Assembly (NCBI RefSeq): GCF_019774615.1 | Contig: NZ_CP081496.1 | Coordinates: forward strand, 2,728,001 to 2,792,000 | Direction of reading: 5' to 3' | Length of the DNA: 64,000 bases | Source of the DNA: Streptomyces sp. BHT-5-2 | Lineage (GTDB): Bacteria; Actinomycetota; Actinomycetes; Streptomycetales; Streptomycetaceae | Shown: positions 18,860-26,928 of the stretch, one piece after another | How the letters are laid out: each line of letters begins with the position of its first letter | How positions within the stretch are numbered: the stretch's first letter is position 1 | Translations under genes and position numbers: made by a program | Notes under the pieces: model-generated | The model's input: the letters and a program-made list of their open reading frames with translations, nothing else | Databases searched by the model: none | Told to the model about the DNA's origin: nothing

Positions 18860-18983
18860 GGCCCGACCGCCGGGCCGCCGGCCGGCGGAGGGCGGGAGTA
18901 GGGCGGCCGGGCCCTGCCGGCCGCCGGGTCCCCGTAGGCTTGGGGCGTTACCCGAGGGTTTTGCAGGAAGGCGTACGGCGGAG

Positions 18984-19613
18984 ATGGCCCAGCAGGACAG
19001 TGATCAGCAGGAGAGCGTCGCGTTCGTCGACGACGTCACGGACGCCGAGGAGCGTGAGGCGGCCCACCGGGAGCGGGGCACCTCCCGCCCGATCACCGTG
19101 GTCGGCAACCCGGTCCTCCACAAGGAGTGCAAGGACGTCACCGCGTTCGACGGCGAGCTGGCGCAGCTGATCGACGACATGTTCGCCAGCCAGCGCACCG
19201 CCGAGGGCGTGGGCCTGGCCGCCAACCAGATCGGCGTGGACCTCAAGGTCTTCGTCTACGACTGCCTGGACGACGAGGGCGTCCGGCACGTCGGCCACGT
19301 CTGCAACCCCGTCCTGGACGAGCTGCCCGCCGCGCGCCGGGTGCTGGACGACTCCAACGAGGGCTGCCTGTCCGTCCCCGGCGCGTACGCCGAGCTGCCC
19401 CGCCCCGACTACGCGGTGGTGCGCGGGCAGAACTCCCAGGGCGAGCCGATCGTGGTCGAGGGCACCGGCTACTTCGCGCGCTGCCTCCAGCACGAGACCG
19501 ACCACCTCTACGGCTACCTCTACATCGACCGGCTCTCCAAGCGGGACCGCAAGGACGCGCTGAAGCAGATGGCCGAGCGGGAGCCCCGCTACCCCGTCGT
19601 CCCCAACGACTGA
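18984..19613 (+). CDS. def: peptide deformylase
   Basis: A 209-residue metalloenzyme that removes the N-formyl group from new proteins. All three active-site blocks are present: [18 protein letters not shown] (Cys metal ligand) and QHETDHL (HExxH). An N-terminal extension of about 35 charged residues ([16 protein letters not shown]) precedes the catalytic core. The start ATG follows a GGAG-like site. It is convergent with the PBP-like gene 28 bases downstream. Confidence 0.95.
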   Translation: MAQQDSDQQESVAFVDDVTDAEEREAAHRERGTSRPITVVGNPVLHKECKDVTAFDGELAQLIDDMFASQRTAEGVGLAANQIGVDLKVFVYDCLDDEGVRHVGHVCNPVLDELPAARRVLDDSNEGCLSVPGAYAELPRPDYAVVRGQNSQGEPIVVEGTGYFARCLQHETDHLYGYLYIDRLSKRDRKDALKQMAEREPRYPVVPND

Positions 19614-19641
19614 CGCGTCCGGGACGGACGGGGCGCGTCCG

Positions 19642-21594
19642 TCAGTCGGTGCCCTGGTAGGCGGCCCAGACCTGCGGCGGGAGCGAGGTGCCCAGCCCGG
19701 TGTCGGGGCCGCCGACGCCGTTCAGGGGCAGCAGCTGGGGTGCGCCCGGTTTGTTGCGGAAGAGGGCGATCGCGGTGGTGGGCTCGGCGCCGTCCCCGCC
19801 ACCGGGCGCCCGCTCGGCGCGCACGCCGGAACCGGCGCCGGCGCGCGGCCCGGGGCCCCAGTCGAAGGTGCCGGCCCGCGGCGGGGTGCCGACGAACCAC
19901 GCCGACTTCATCCGGTCCCCGGCCTCGCTCACCGCGGCCGCGACCGGCTGCCGCACCGGCTTGCCGCCGGGCGTGCCCAGCGCCCGCCAGCCCAGCCCCG
20001 ACAGCGTGTTGGTCATCTCCTGCGCCACCGCCGGGGTCACCACCTGCCGGGGCTCGGGGCGCTCGAAGCCCGCCACGCTCCCGCCCTGGTAGGTCATCTT
20101 CGCCACCGCGTACGGCTCGGCGTGCAGCCCGCCGTTGGCGAACGTGGTGTACGCGCTGGCCAGCCGGACGGCGCTGGGCGCCGAGGTGCCCAGCGGGAAG
20201 GTCTGCTCCAGCTGCGCCAGGCTCTCCTTGCGCAGCCCGAGGCCGAGCGCCAGGTCCCGGATCCGGTCCAGCCCGAGCTGCTTCCCGGCCTGGACGAACG
20301 GCACGTTCGAACCCTCCATCAGGGCGCCGCGCAGCTCCTCGGCCCGGCTGGGGGCGTCCACCGGGCGCGGCTGGTCGCCGTACTGCTCGGCCTCCTGCTG
20401 GAGGGCGGCGGCCAGCACGAACGGCTTGAACGCGGAGCCGGCCGGGACCGCGGTGGTGTCCGCGTTGTTGCTGAAGTGGCGGGTGGCGTCCGCGCCGCCG
20501 TAGAGCGCCACGATCGCGCCGTCACCGGGGCGCACCGAGGCCGCGCCGAATTCCGTGTAGGTGTCCGCGGCGCGTTTCTTCGGGTCGAGGTTCTTTCCGC
20601 GGACCTCGTCGACCGCCTTCTCCAGGCGCCGGGTGCGCTGTTTGTCGAAGGTGGTGTGGATGCGGTAGCCGCCGCGGGCCAGGTCCTTGTCGGTCAGCCC
20701 GGTGGCGCTCTTCACGAACTTGTTGGCGACGTCGACGAGATAGCCGATCTGGCCGGCCTGGCTGGTGGGCTTGGCGACCGGGCGCGGCTCGGGGAATTCC
20801 CGGTACTTCGCCCGTTCCTCCTTGCTCATCGCGCCGGTGCCGACGAGCCGGTCGAGTATCCATTTCCAACGGGCCTCGGCCCGCTGGTGGTTGGCCTTGC
20901 CCAGCCCCGGATCGTACTGCTCGGCGCCCTTCAGCAGCGCGGCCAGCATCGCGCCCTGGCTGGGGTCCAGGTCCTTGGCGTCGATGCCGTAATAGGCGTG
21001 CGCGGCCGCCTGTATCCCGTTCGAACCACGGCCGAACCAGCTGGTGTTGAGATAGCCGCGCAGGATCTCCGCCTTCGACTTCAGGTTGTTGACCTTCAGC
21101 GAGATGACGAATTCCTTCACCTTGCGGGTGGCGGTCTGGTCCGGCGAGAGATACGTGTTCTTCACGTATTGCTGGGTGATGGTCGAACCGCCCTGGGTGT
21201 CCCCGCCGGAGAGCATGTTCACCGCGGCCCGGGCGATTCCCGTGAGCGACACCCCATGGTCCTCGTAGAACGTGGCGTTCTCCGCCGCTATCACCGCGTT
21301 CTGGACGTGTTTCGGCACCTTGTCGAGGGAGATGTTCTGCCGGTTGACGGCGCCGACGCTCACCATCTGACTGCCGTCCGCCCAGTAGTAGACGGTGGCC
21401 TCGCGGGCGGCAAGGGCGTTCTCGTTGGGGACGTCGACGTTCGCGTAGACGAACGCGAACAGCCCCGCCAGACAGGCGAGGACGAACGTGAACGTGCCCA
21501 GCCACAGGCGCCACGACGGCAGCCAGCGGCGCACCCCCTTGCGGCCCAGACGGGGGTAGTCGATGTACCGGCGACTTCTTTTCCTGCCCTCCAT
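19642..21594 (-). CDS. class A PBP-like protein with intact transglycosylase and degenerate transpeptidase
   Basis: A 650-residue bitopic protein: basic N-terminus, one membrane helix (LWLGTFTFVLACLAGLFAFVY), a GT51 transglycosylase domain and a penicillin-binding domain. The glycosyltransferase motifs are intact (AAENATFYEDHGVS with the catalytic Glu, GGSTITQQYVKN, GYLNTSWFGRG). In the transpeptidase, SxxK survives as SAFK, but SxN reads GSN with Gly at the Ser position, and KTG is absent: the stretch before SAWFVGTPP reads AAAVSEAG. It should polymerise glycan strands but probably cannot crosslink. The ATG at 21594 is chosen over a GTG at 21660 because similarity begins there. Same strand as nrdAB but beyond a terminator. 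Confidence 0.82.
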   Translation of the reverse strand: MEGRKRSRRYIDYPRLGRKGVRRWLPSWRLWLGTFTFVLACLAGLFAFVYANVDVPNENALAAREATVYYWADGSQMVSVGAVNRQNISLDKVPKHVQNAVIAAENATFYEDHGVSLTGIARAAVNMLSGGDTQGGSTITQQYVKNTYLSPDQTATRKVKEFVISLKVNNLKSKAEILRGYLNTSWFGRGSNGIQAAAHAYYGIDAKDLDPSQGAMLAALLKGAEQYDPGLGKANHQRAEARWKWILDRLVGTGAMSKEERAKYREFPEPRPVAKPTSQAGQIGYLVDVANKFVKSATGLTDKDLARGGYRIHTTFDKQRTRRLEKAVDEVRGKNLDPKKRAADTYTEFGAASVRPGDGAIVALYGGADATRHFSNNADTTAVPAGSAFKPFVLAAALQQEAEQYGDQPRPVDAPSRAEELRGALMEGSNVPFVQAGKQLGLDRIRDLALGLGLRKESLAQLEQTFPLGTSAPSAVRLASAYTTFANGGLHAEPYAVAKMTYQGGSVAGFERPEPRQVVTPAVAQEMTNTLSGLGWRALGTPGGKPVRQPVAAAVSEAGDRMKSAWFVGTPPRAGTFDWGPGPRAGAGSGVRAERAPGGGDGAEPTTAIALFRNKPGAPQLLPLNGVGGPDTGLGTSLPPQVWAAYQGTD

Positions 21595-21632
21595 GTCTGC
21601 GTAGATGTGGTGGGCAGGGCTCCGGTTGCCGC

Positions 21633-21678
21633 TCCGGCCGCCCGCTAATCGAACGCTCACATTCGGCGGGCGGCCGGA
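21633..21678 (-). terminator. nrdAB terminator
   Basis: A perfect 13-bp stem (TCCGGCCGCCCGC, 21633-21645, with 21666-21678) around a 20-nt loop, 22 bases past the nrdB stop. Confidence 0.7.
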
Positions 21679-21700
21679 ACGGCAGGTCCGGCGGCCGGGA

Positions 21701-22762
21701 TCAGAAGTCGTCGTCGAACGAGACCGAGCCCTCGACGGCGACCTGGTAGGCCGAGGCGCGCCGCTCGAAGAAGTTGGTCAGCTCCTGGACGTTCTGGAGC
21801 TCCATGAAGGAGAACGGGTTCTCCGCGCCGAAGACGGGGGAGAAGCCGAGCCGGCGCAGCCGCTGGTCGGCGACGCACTGGAGGTACTCGCGCATCGACT
21901 CGGTGTTCATGCCGGGCAGGCCGTCACCGCACAGGTCGCGGGCGAACTGCAGCTCGGCCTCCACGGCCTCCTTCAGCATGTCGGTGACCTGCTGCTGGAG
22001 GGCGTCGTCGAAGAGGTCCGGCTCCTCCTCGCGGACGGTGTCCACCACGGAGAAGGCGAACTCCATGTGCATCGACTCGTCGCGGAACACCCAGTTGGTG
22101 CCGGTGGCCAGACCGTGCAGCAGGCCGCGCGACCGGAACCAGTAGACGTACGCGAAGGCGCCGTAGAAGAACAGGCCCTCGATGCACGCCGCGAAGCAGA
22201 TGAGGTTGAGCAGGAAGCGGCGGCGGTCGGCCTTGGACTCCAGCCGGTCCAGCCGGTCCACCGAGTCCATCCACTTGAAGCAGAACTCCGCCTTCTCGCG
22301 GATGGACGGGATGTTCTCCACCGCGGCGAAGGCGGCGGCCCGGTCGTCCGGGTCGGGGAGGTAGGTGTCCAGCAGCGTCAGATAGAACTGGACGTGCACC
22401 GCCTCCTCGAAGAGCTGCCGGCTCAGGTAGAGCCGCGCCTCGGGGGAGTTGATGTGCTTGTACAGCGTCAGCACCAGGTTGTTGGCGACGATCGAGTCAC
22501 CGGTGGCGAAGAACGCCACCAGGCGGCCGATGAGGTGCTGCTCACCGGGGGAGAGCTTGGCGAGGTCGGCCACGTCGGAGTGGAGGTCGACCTCCTCCAC
22601 GGTCCAGGTGTTCTTGATCGCGTCGCGGTAGCGGTCGTAGAAGTCCGGGTACCGCATGGGGCGCAGGGTCAGCTCGAAGCCCGGGTCGAGGAGGTTCTTC
22701 TTGCCGTCGGTGGTGGCGGTGTGCGCGGCCGCGGCGTTCGTTTCAGGCGACGGGTGGGACAT
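21701..22762 (-). CDS. nrdB: class Ia ribonucleotide reductase small subunit NrdB
   Basis: A 353-residue R2 protein that houses the diiron-tyrosyl radical cofactor. Iron ligands fall in FATGDSIVANN-region acidic residues, FEEAVHVQFY (ExxH), IEGLFFYGAF, and RDESMHMEFAF (ExxH). The C-terminus SVSFDDDF is the tail that docks on NrdA. The ATG overlaps the nrdA stop (TAATG), so the two are translationally coupled; an alternative ATG lies at 22771. In S. coelicolor a third gene, nrdS, follows; it is not found here. Confidence 0.95.
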   Translation of the reverse strand: MSHPSPETNAAAAHTATTDGKKNLLDPGFELTLRPMRYPDFYDRYRDAIKNTWTVEEVDLHSDVADLAKLSPGEQHLIGRLVAFFATGDSIVANNLVLTLYKHINSPEARLYLSRQLFEEAVHVQFYLTLLDTYLPDPDDRAAAFAAVENIPSIREKAEFCFKWMDSVDRLDRLESKADRRRFLLNLICFAACIEGLFFYGAFAYVYWFRSRGLLHGLATGTNWVFRDESMHMEFAFSVVDTVREEEPDLFDDALQQQVTDMLKEAVEAELQFARDLCGDGLPGMNTESMREYLQCVADQRLRRLGFSPVFGAENPFSFMELQNVQELTNFFERRASAYQVAVEGSVSFDDDF

Positions 22763-25167
22763 TACTGGCATGCCTCGCAGGACTCGGGGTTTTCCAGGGA
22801 GCAGGCGACCGCCTCGGGGTCGGTCACCGGAAGCTGCGCGGGAACGGACGCGGCGCGGGCAGACTGGGCGATCCGGGTCGCCGGCCGCGAGCGCAGGTAG
22901 TAGGTGGTCTTGATGCCGCGCTTCCAGGCGTAGGCGTACATCGAGCTGAGCTTGCCGATGGTCGGCGACGCCATGAAGAGGTTGAGCGACTGGCTCTGGT
23001 CCAGGAACGGCGTGCGGTCCGCGGCCATGTCGATCAGGGCGCGCTGCGGGATCTCCCAGGCGGTGCGGTAGCGGTGCCGCACGTCCGCGGGGATCCGGGC
23101 CAGCTCCTGGACGGAGCCGTTGGCCTCGCGGAGCGCGTCCCGGGTCCGCGCGTCCCACAGGCCCAGCTCCTTCAACTCCTCGATCAGGTACGTGTTGACC
23201 TGTAGGAACTCGCCGGAGAGCGTCTCGCGCTTGAAGAGGTTGGAGACCTGCGGCTCGATGCACTCGTAGACGCCGGCGATGGAGGCGATGGTGGCCGTCG
23301 GCGCGATGGCCAGCAGAAGGGAGTTGCGCATCCCGGTCGCGGCGATCCGGGTGCGCAGCGCCGCCCAGCGGTCCGCCCACCGCGGCTCGGCGTTCGGGTA
23401 GTGGTCGGGGTGCAGCACCCCGCGCGCCGTGCGGGTCGCGGACCAGTTCGCGTGCGGCCCGTGCCGCTCGGCGAGGTCGGCGGACGCCTCGTAGGCGGCG
23501 AGCATGATCCGCTCGGAGATACGGGTGGACAGCTCCCGGGCCTCGGCCGAGTCGAACGGCAGCCGCAGCCGGAAGAAGACGTCCTGCAGGCCCATCAGGC
23601 CCAGACCGACCGGCCGCCAGCGGGAGTTGGAGGCGGCGGCCTGCTCGGTCGGGTAGAAGTTGATGTCCACCACCCGGTCCAGGAAGGTCACGGCGGTGCG
23701 GACGGTGGCGTCCAGCCGCTCCCAGTCCATCTCGCCGTCCTCGCCCAGGTGGGCCGCGAGGTTGACCGAGCCCAGGTTGCAGACCGCGGTCTCCCCGTCG
23801 TCGGTGACCTCCAGGATCTCCGTGCACAGGTTGGAGGAGTGCACGACCCGGCCGGGCTCGGCGGTCTGGTTGGCGGTGCGGTTGGCGGCGTCCTTGAACG
23901 TCATCCAGCCGTTGCCGGTCTGCGCCAGGGTGCGCATCATCCGGGAGTACAGGACCCGGGCCGGCACCTGCTTGAGGGCCTTGCCCGCGGCCTCCGCGGC
24001 CCGGTAGGCGGCGTCGAACTCCGCGCCCCACAGGTCGACCAGCTCCGGCACGTCCGAGGGGGAGAACAGCGACCAGTCCGCGTCCGCCTCCACCCGGCGC
24101 ATGAACTCGTCCGGGATCCAGTGCGCGATGTTGAGGTTGTGGGTCCGGCGGGCCTCCTCGCCGGTGTTGTCCCGCAGTTCCAGGAACTCCTCGATGTCGG
24201 CGTGCCAGGTCTCCAGGTAGACGCAGGCCGCGCCCTTGCGGCGGCCGCCCTGGTTGACCGCCGCCACCGACGCGTCCAGGGTGCGCAGGAACGGCACGAT
24301 GCCGTTGGAGTGCCCGTTGGTGCCGCGGATCAGCGAACCCCGGGCGCGGATCCGGGAGTACGACAGCCCGATGCCGCCGGCGTGCTTGGAGAGCCGGGCC
24401 ACCTGGTGGTAGCGGTCGTAGATCGAATCCAGCTCGTCCAGCGGGGAGTCCAGCAGATAGCAGGAGGACATCTGCGGGTGGCGGGTGCCGGAGTTGAAGA
24501 GCGTGGGGGAGGACGGCAGGTAGGAGAGCGTGCTGGTCAGCCGGTACAGCTCGGCGACGTCCGCGAGCGCCCGCGCGGAGCTGTCCTCGGCCAGACCGCA
24601 GGCCACCCGCAGCAGGAAGTGCTGGGGCGTCTCGATCACCTTGCGGGTGGTGGGGTGGCGCAGCAGGTAGCGCGAGTGCAGGGTGCGCAGCCCGAAGTAG
24701 CCGAACCGGTCGTCGGCGCCGGCCGCCAGGGCCCCGTCCACCAGCGCGTCCAGCCCCGCGGCGTGCGTGCCGACGAACTCGGCGGTGACGTCCGCGATCA
24801 GGCCCTCCTGATGGCCGACCGCGATCGAGGCGGAGAAGGAGGTGGCGCCCTGCCCGGCGGCCTCCTCGGCGATGGCGAGGGTGAGCAGGCGGGCCGCGAG
24901 CCGGGAGTACTGCGGCTCGTCGCCGATCAGGCCGGCCGCCGCCTCGATGGCCAGCGACCGCAGTTCGGCCGCGTCGGAACCGGGGTGCCGGCCGCGCAGC
25001 GCCGCGGCCGCCACCTTGCCGGGGTCGGTCGCGGTCAGGTCCGCGGTCAGCTCGGTCAGCGTGCGCAGCAGGGCGACGCCCGGGCCGTCCTCGTTGGTGG
25101 GAGGCGTGGCCACCGTGGGCTGCACGACCTCGGCGTCTGACGCGGGCTCCGTTGGCGCGATGGTCAC
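22762..25167 (-). CDS. nrdA: class Ia ribonucleotide reductase large subunit NrdA
   Basis: An 801-residue R1 subunit reducing NDPs to dNDPs. The substrate-site block NLCTEILEVTDDGETAVC and KHAGGIGLSYSRIR are characteristic, PTATIASIAG forms the phosphate loop, and the C-terminal CEACQ carries the redox-active cysteine pair that receives electrons from thioredoxin-type donors. The GTG at 25167 has GGGAGAG seven bases upstream; the frame is open farther up but runs into the leader RNA. Expression is likely controlled by NrdR at the promoter and by coenzyme B12 through the riboswitch, so this enzyme is silenced when the B12-dependent class II enzyme can work. Confidence 0.96.
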   Translation of the reverse strand: MTIAPTEPASDAEVVQPTVATPPTNEDGPGVALLRTLTELTADLTATDPGKVAAAALRGRHPGSDAAELRSLAIEAAAGLIGDEPQYSRLAARLLTLAIAEEAAGQGATSFSASIAVGHQEGLIADVTAEFVGTHAAGLDALVDGALAAGADDRFGYFGLRTLHSRYLLRHPTTRKVIETPQHFLLRVACGLAEDSSARALADVAELYRLTSTLSYLPSSPTLFNSGTRHPQMSSCYLLDSPLDELDSIYDRYHQVARLSKHAGGIGLSYSRIRARGSLIRGTNGHSNGIVPFLRTLDASVAAVNQGGRRKGAACVYLETWHADIEEFLELRDNTGEEARRTHNLNIAHWIPDEFMRRVEADADWSLFSPSDVPELVDLWGAEFDAAYRAAEAAGKALKQVPARVLYSRMMRTLAQTGNGWMTFKDAANRTANQTAEPGRVVHSSNLCTEILEVTDDGETAVCNLGSVNLAAHLGEDGEMDWERLDATVRTAVTFLDRVVDINFYPTEQAAASNSRWRPVGLGLMGLQDVFFRLRLPFDSAEARELSTRISERIMLAAYEASADLAERHGPHANWSATRTARGVLHPDHYPNAEPRWADRWAALRTRIAATGMRNSLLLAIAPTATIASIAGVYECIEPQVSNLFKRETLSGEFLQVNTYLIEELKELGLWDARTRDALREANGSVQELARIPADVRHRYRTAWEIPQRALIDMAADRTPFLDQSQSLNLFMASPTIGKLSSMYAYAWKRGIKTTYYLRSRPATRIAQSARAASVPAQLPVTDPEAVACSLENPESCEACQ

Positions 25168-25320
25168 CTGATGCTCTCCCTCACTCGGCGGGGGCCGGGA
25201 GGGGCGGTGGTGCGACGGGAGCCGTGCGGGCAAGGGGGCACCCCGCGGCGAGCCGGGGGTGCGCGGGCCGGCCGCGCGGCGTCCAGTCGGCCCATCCCTC
25301 GGGGCCCGGACGTATCGACG

Positions 25321-25470
25321 CCGCACCGATGGCGGTGCGGGCGTACCGTCGGCAGGTCCTCGGACTCGGGAGCGGGCCGCGGGGCACGTGGGAAACGGGC
25401 CCGTGGATCACGCTCGCACACCGTTGCGGGGCAGTTCCGGATTCGCACCGGATTCCCCTGCGGCGACAGC
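25321..25470 (-). promoter_or_regulatory. cobalamin (AdoCbl) riboswitch of nrdAB
   Basis: On the minus strand the core GGGAATCCGGTGCGAATCC (about 25440-25458) is followed by CTGCCCCGCAACGGTG, and then by the B12-box-like GTCCGAGGACCTGCCGACG (25348-25366), the conserved order of cobalamin riboswitches. A hairpin CCGCACC/GGTGCGG (25321-25340) follows and may be the expression platform. The leader from here to the nrdA start is about 150 further bases. A B12 riboswitch on the class Ia nrdABS operon is established for S. coelicolor. Confidence 0.92.
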
Positions 25471-25482
25471 GAGGACGAGCAT

Positions 25483-25524
25483 ACATCTTGTGTTGCTCCC
25501 CGCGTGCACCCCCACATCTTGTGT
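25483..25524 (-). promoter_or_regulatory. paired NrdR boxes and nrdAB promoter
   Basis: Two copies of ACACAAGATGT (minus strand; 25483-25493 and 25514-25524) lie 31 bp apart, about three helical turns, as expected for paired NrdR boxes. The inner copy runs into TATGCT, a candidate -10, so NrdR with bound dATP/ATP would block the promoter. Confidence 0.85.
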
Positions 25525-25635
25525 CGCCGCCTCATACCATTCCCACGGGTGTGCGAGACCCCGACCTGCCGGAGGGCGCCCGGAACGCCTCTGGAAGGGC
25601 CCCTCGGCGCCCCGGAAAGGCCCTTCAGGCGCCGC

Positions 25636-26148
25636 TCAGGCCAGCTCGCGGGCGAACGCCCACAGAGCGAGTCCGGGGACCGGCTCCCAGTCCCGCTCGG
25701 CCGCCCGTGCGAACCCCAGCCGCCCGTACAGCCGGTGCGCCGGCAGCAGATGACGCTGGCTCGACAGCACCATGCCCCGCAGCCCCAGCGCCCGCGCCCG
25801 CTCCAGGCAGGCCCGCACCAGCGCCTCCCCGATGCCGCGCCCGCGCCCCTCGGGGCGCACCGCCAGCATCCGGAACTCGCCCTCCCCTGGCCCGGCCAGC
25901 TCCGCGTACGGACTCCCGTGCGCCGCGAACGTCACCGCGCCCAGCACCGTGCCCGTCGCCCCGCCCGCCCCGTCCGCGGCCACCAGCACCTCGGCGTGCT
26001 CCGCCCGGTGCGCCACGTTCCGCAGCACCGCCGCGTACGGATCGCCGGCCCCGCCGTGCAGCAGCCCGTCGGCCAGATACACCTCCGCCACCAGCTCCCC
26101 GACCGTCTCGAACTCCGCCTGGCGTATGGGTCTGATCGTGAGGTCCAT
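25636..26148 (-). CDS. GNAT-family N-acetyltransferase
   Basis: A 170-residue GNAT protein. The acetyl-CoA pyrophosphate loop is RPEGRGRGIGEAL, preceded by the beta-strand FRMLAV and followed by HRLYGRLGFARA. Substrate cannot be told from sequence. It stands alone between the nrdAB leader and a divergent Uma2 gene. Confidence 0.85.
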   Translation of the reverse strand: MDLTIRPIRQAEFETVGELVAEVYLADGLLHGGAGDPYAAVLRNVAHRAEHAEVLVAADGAGGATGTVLGAVTFAAHGSPYAELAGPGEGEFRMLAVRPEGRGRGIGEALVRACLERARALGLRGMVLSSQRHLLPAHRLYGRLGFARAAERDWEPVPGLALWAFARELA

Positions 26149-26282
26149 GGGGTCCAGTGTGGCGGCGCCCGCCCGACAGCACGGTCGATGTGACGAATGG
26201 CGATCATCATGTGACTGTCAGTGGGCTCGGCTATCGTCGGTCTTACGTTCCCTGCTCGGTCCGACAGCAAGGAGAAGGCGCC

Positions 26283-26867
26283 ATGACCGCGCTCGCCGAC
26301 CCGCCGCACATCACTGTTCCCGAGCATTTCGAAGAGGCCGCCCGGATACTCGCCCGCCTGGAGGAGGGCGCACGGTTGGAACTCATCGACGGGAAGGTCA
26401 GGAGCAAGCCCATGCCGGACGGGGACCACGGGCTGATCATCGAGTGGTTGATGCGTATCTGCATCCAGGCACGCCCCGAACTCTGGCTCTACGACCAGGG
26501 GCTCAAGGTGCAGACATACCGCAATGGCCGCGCCCAGCCAGACGGTTCCCTCGCCCCTACCGGTTCCTTCGGTGGACAGGGCGAATGGGCGGACCCCGAG
26601 CCAGTGATGATGGCTGTCGAGGTCACTTCCCACGACTCCGATACCGAGCAGCGCGACCGGGTCGAGAAGCCCCGTGCGTACGCTGAAACCGGTATTCCCC
26701 TCTACCTGTTGATCGACCGGAAGTCCGGCCAGGTATCGGTGTACAGCGAGCCTGACGGTGAGCGCTACGAGATCGTGCACACCGTGCCGTTCGGCAAGTC
26801 CCTCCACCTTCCGGACCCGGTGGGCATCACGCTTGAGACCGAGCCGCTGAAGGACTGGGTGAACTGA
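26283..26867 (+). CDS. Uma2-family (PD-(D/E)xK-fold) protein
   Basis: A 194-residue member of the Uma2/DUF820 family, restriction-endonuclease-like proteins abundant in streptomycetes. Nuclease-type residues are visible as RLELIDGKV, PDGSLAP, MMAVEVTSHDSDTEQRDRVEKPRAYAETGI (the usual E-x-V-S...D...K...Y core) and PLYLLIDRKSG. The ATG at 26283 has AAGGAGA upstream. Biological role unknown. It is convergent with the SSS transporter. Confidence 0.85.
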   Translation: MTALADPPHITVPEHFEEAARILARLEEGARLELIDGKVRSKPMPDGDHGLIIEWLMRICIQARPELWLYDQGLKVQTYRNGRAQPDGSLAPTGSFGGQGEWADPEPVMMAVEVTSHDSDTEQRDRVEKPRAYAETGIPLYLLIDRKSGQVSVYSEPDGERYEIVHTVPFGKSLHLPDPVGITLETEPLKDWVN

Positions 26868-26874
26868 CCACGAA

Positions 26875-26909
26875 AGGGCCGTCGCGCTCCGGAGGAACGC
26901 GACGGCCCT
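26875..26909. terminator. bidirectional terminator between Uma2 and SSS genes
   Basis: A perfect 12-bp stem (AGGGCCGTCGCG, 26875-26886, with 26898-26909) around an 11-nt loop between convergent genes. Confidence 0.85.
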
Positions 26910-26928
26910 CCGCCGTGGTCGACGACGG

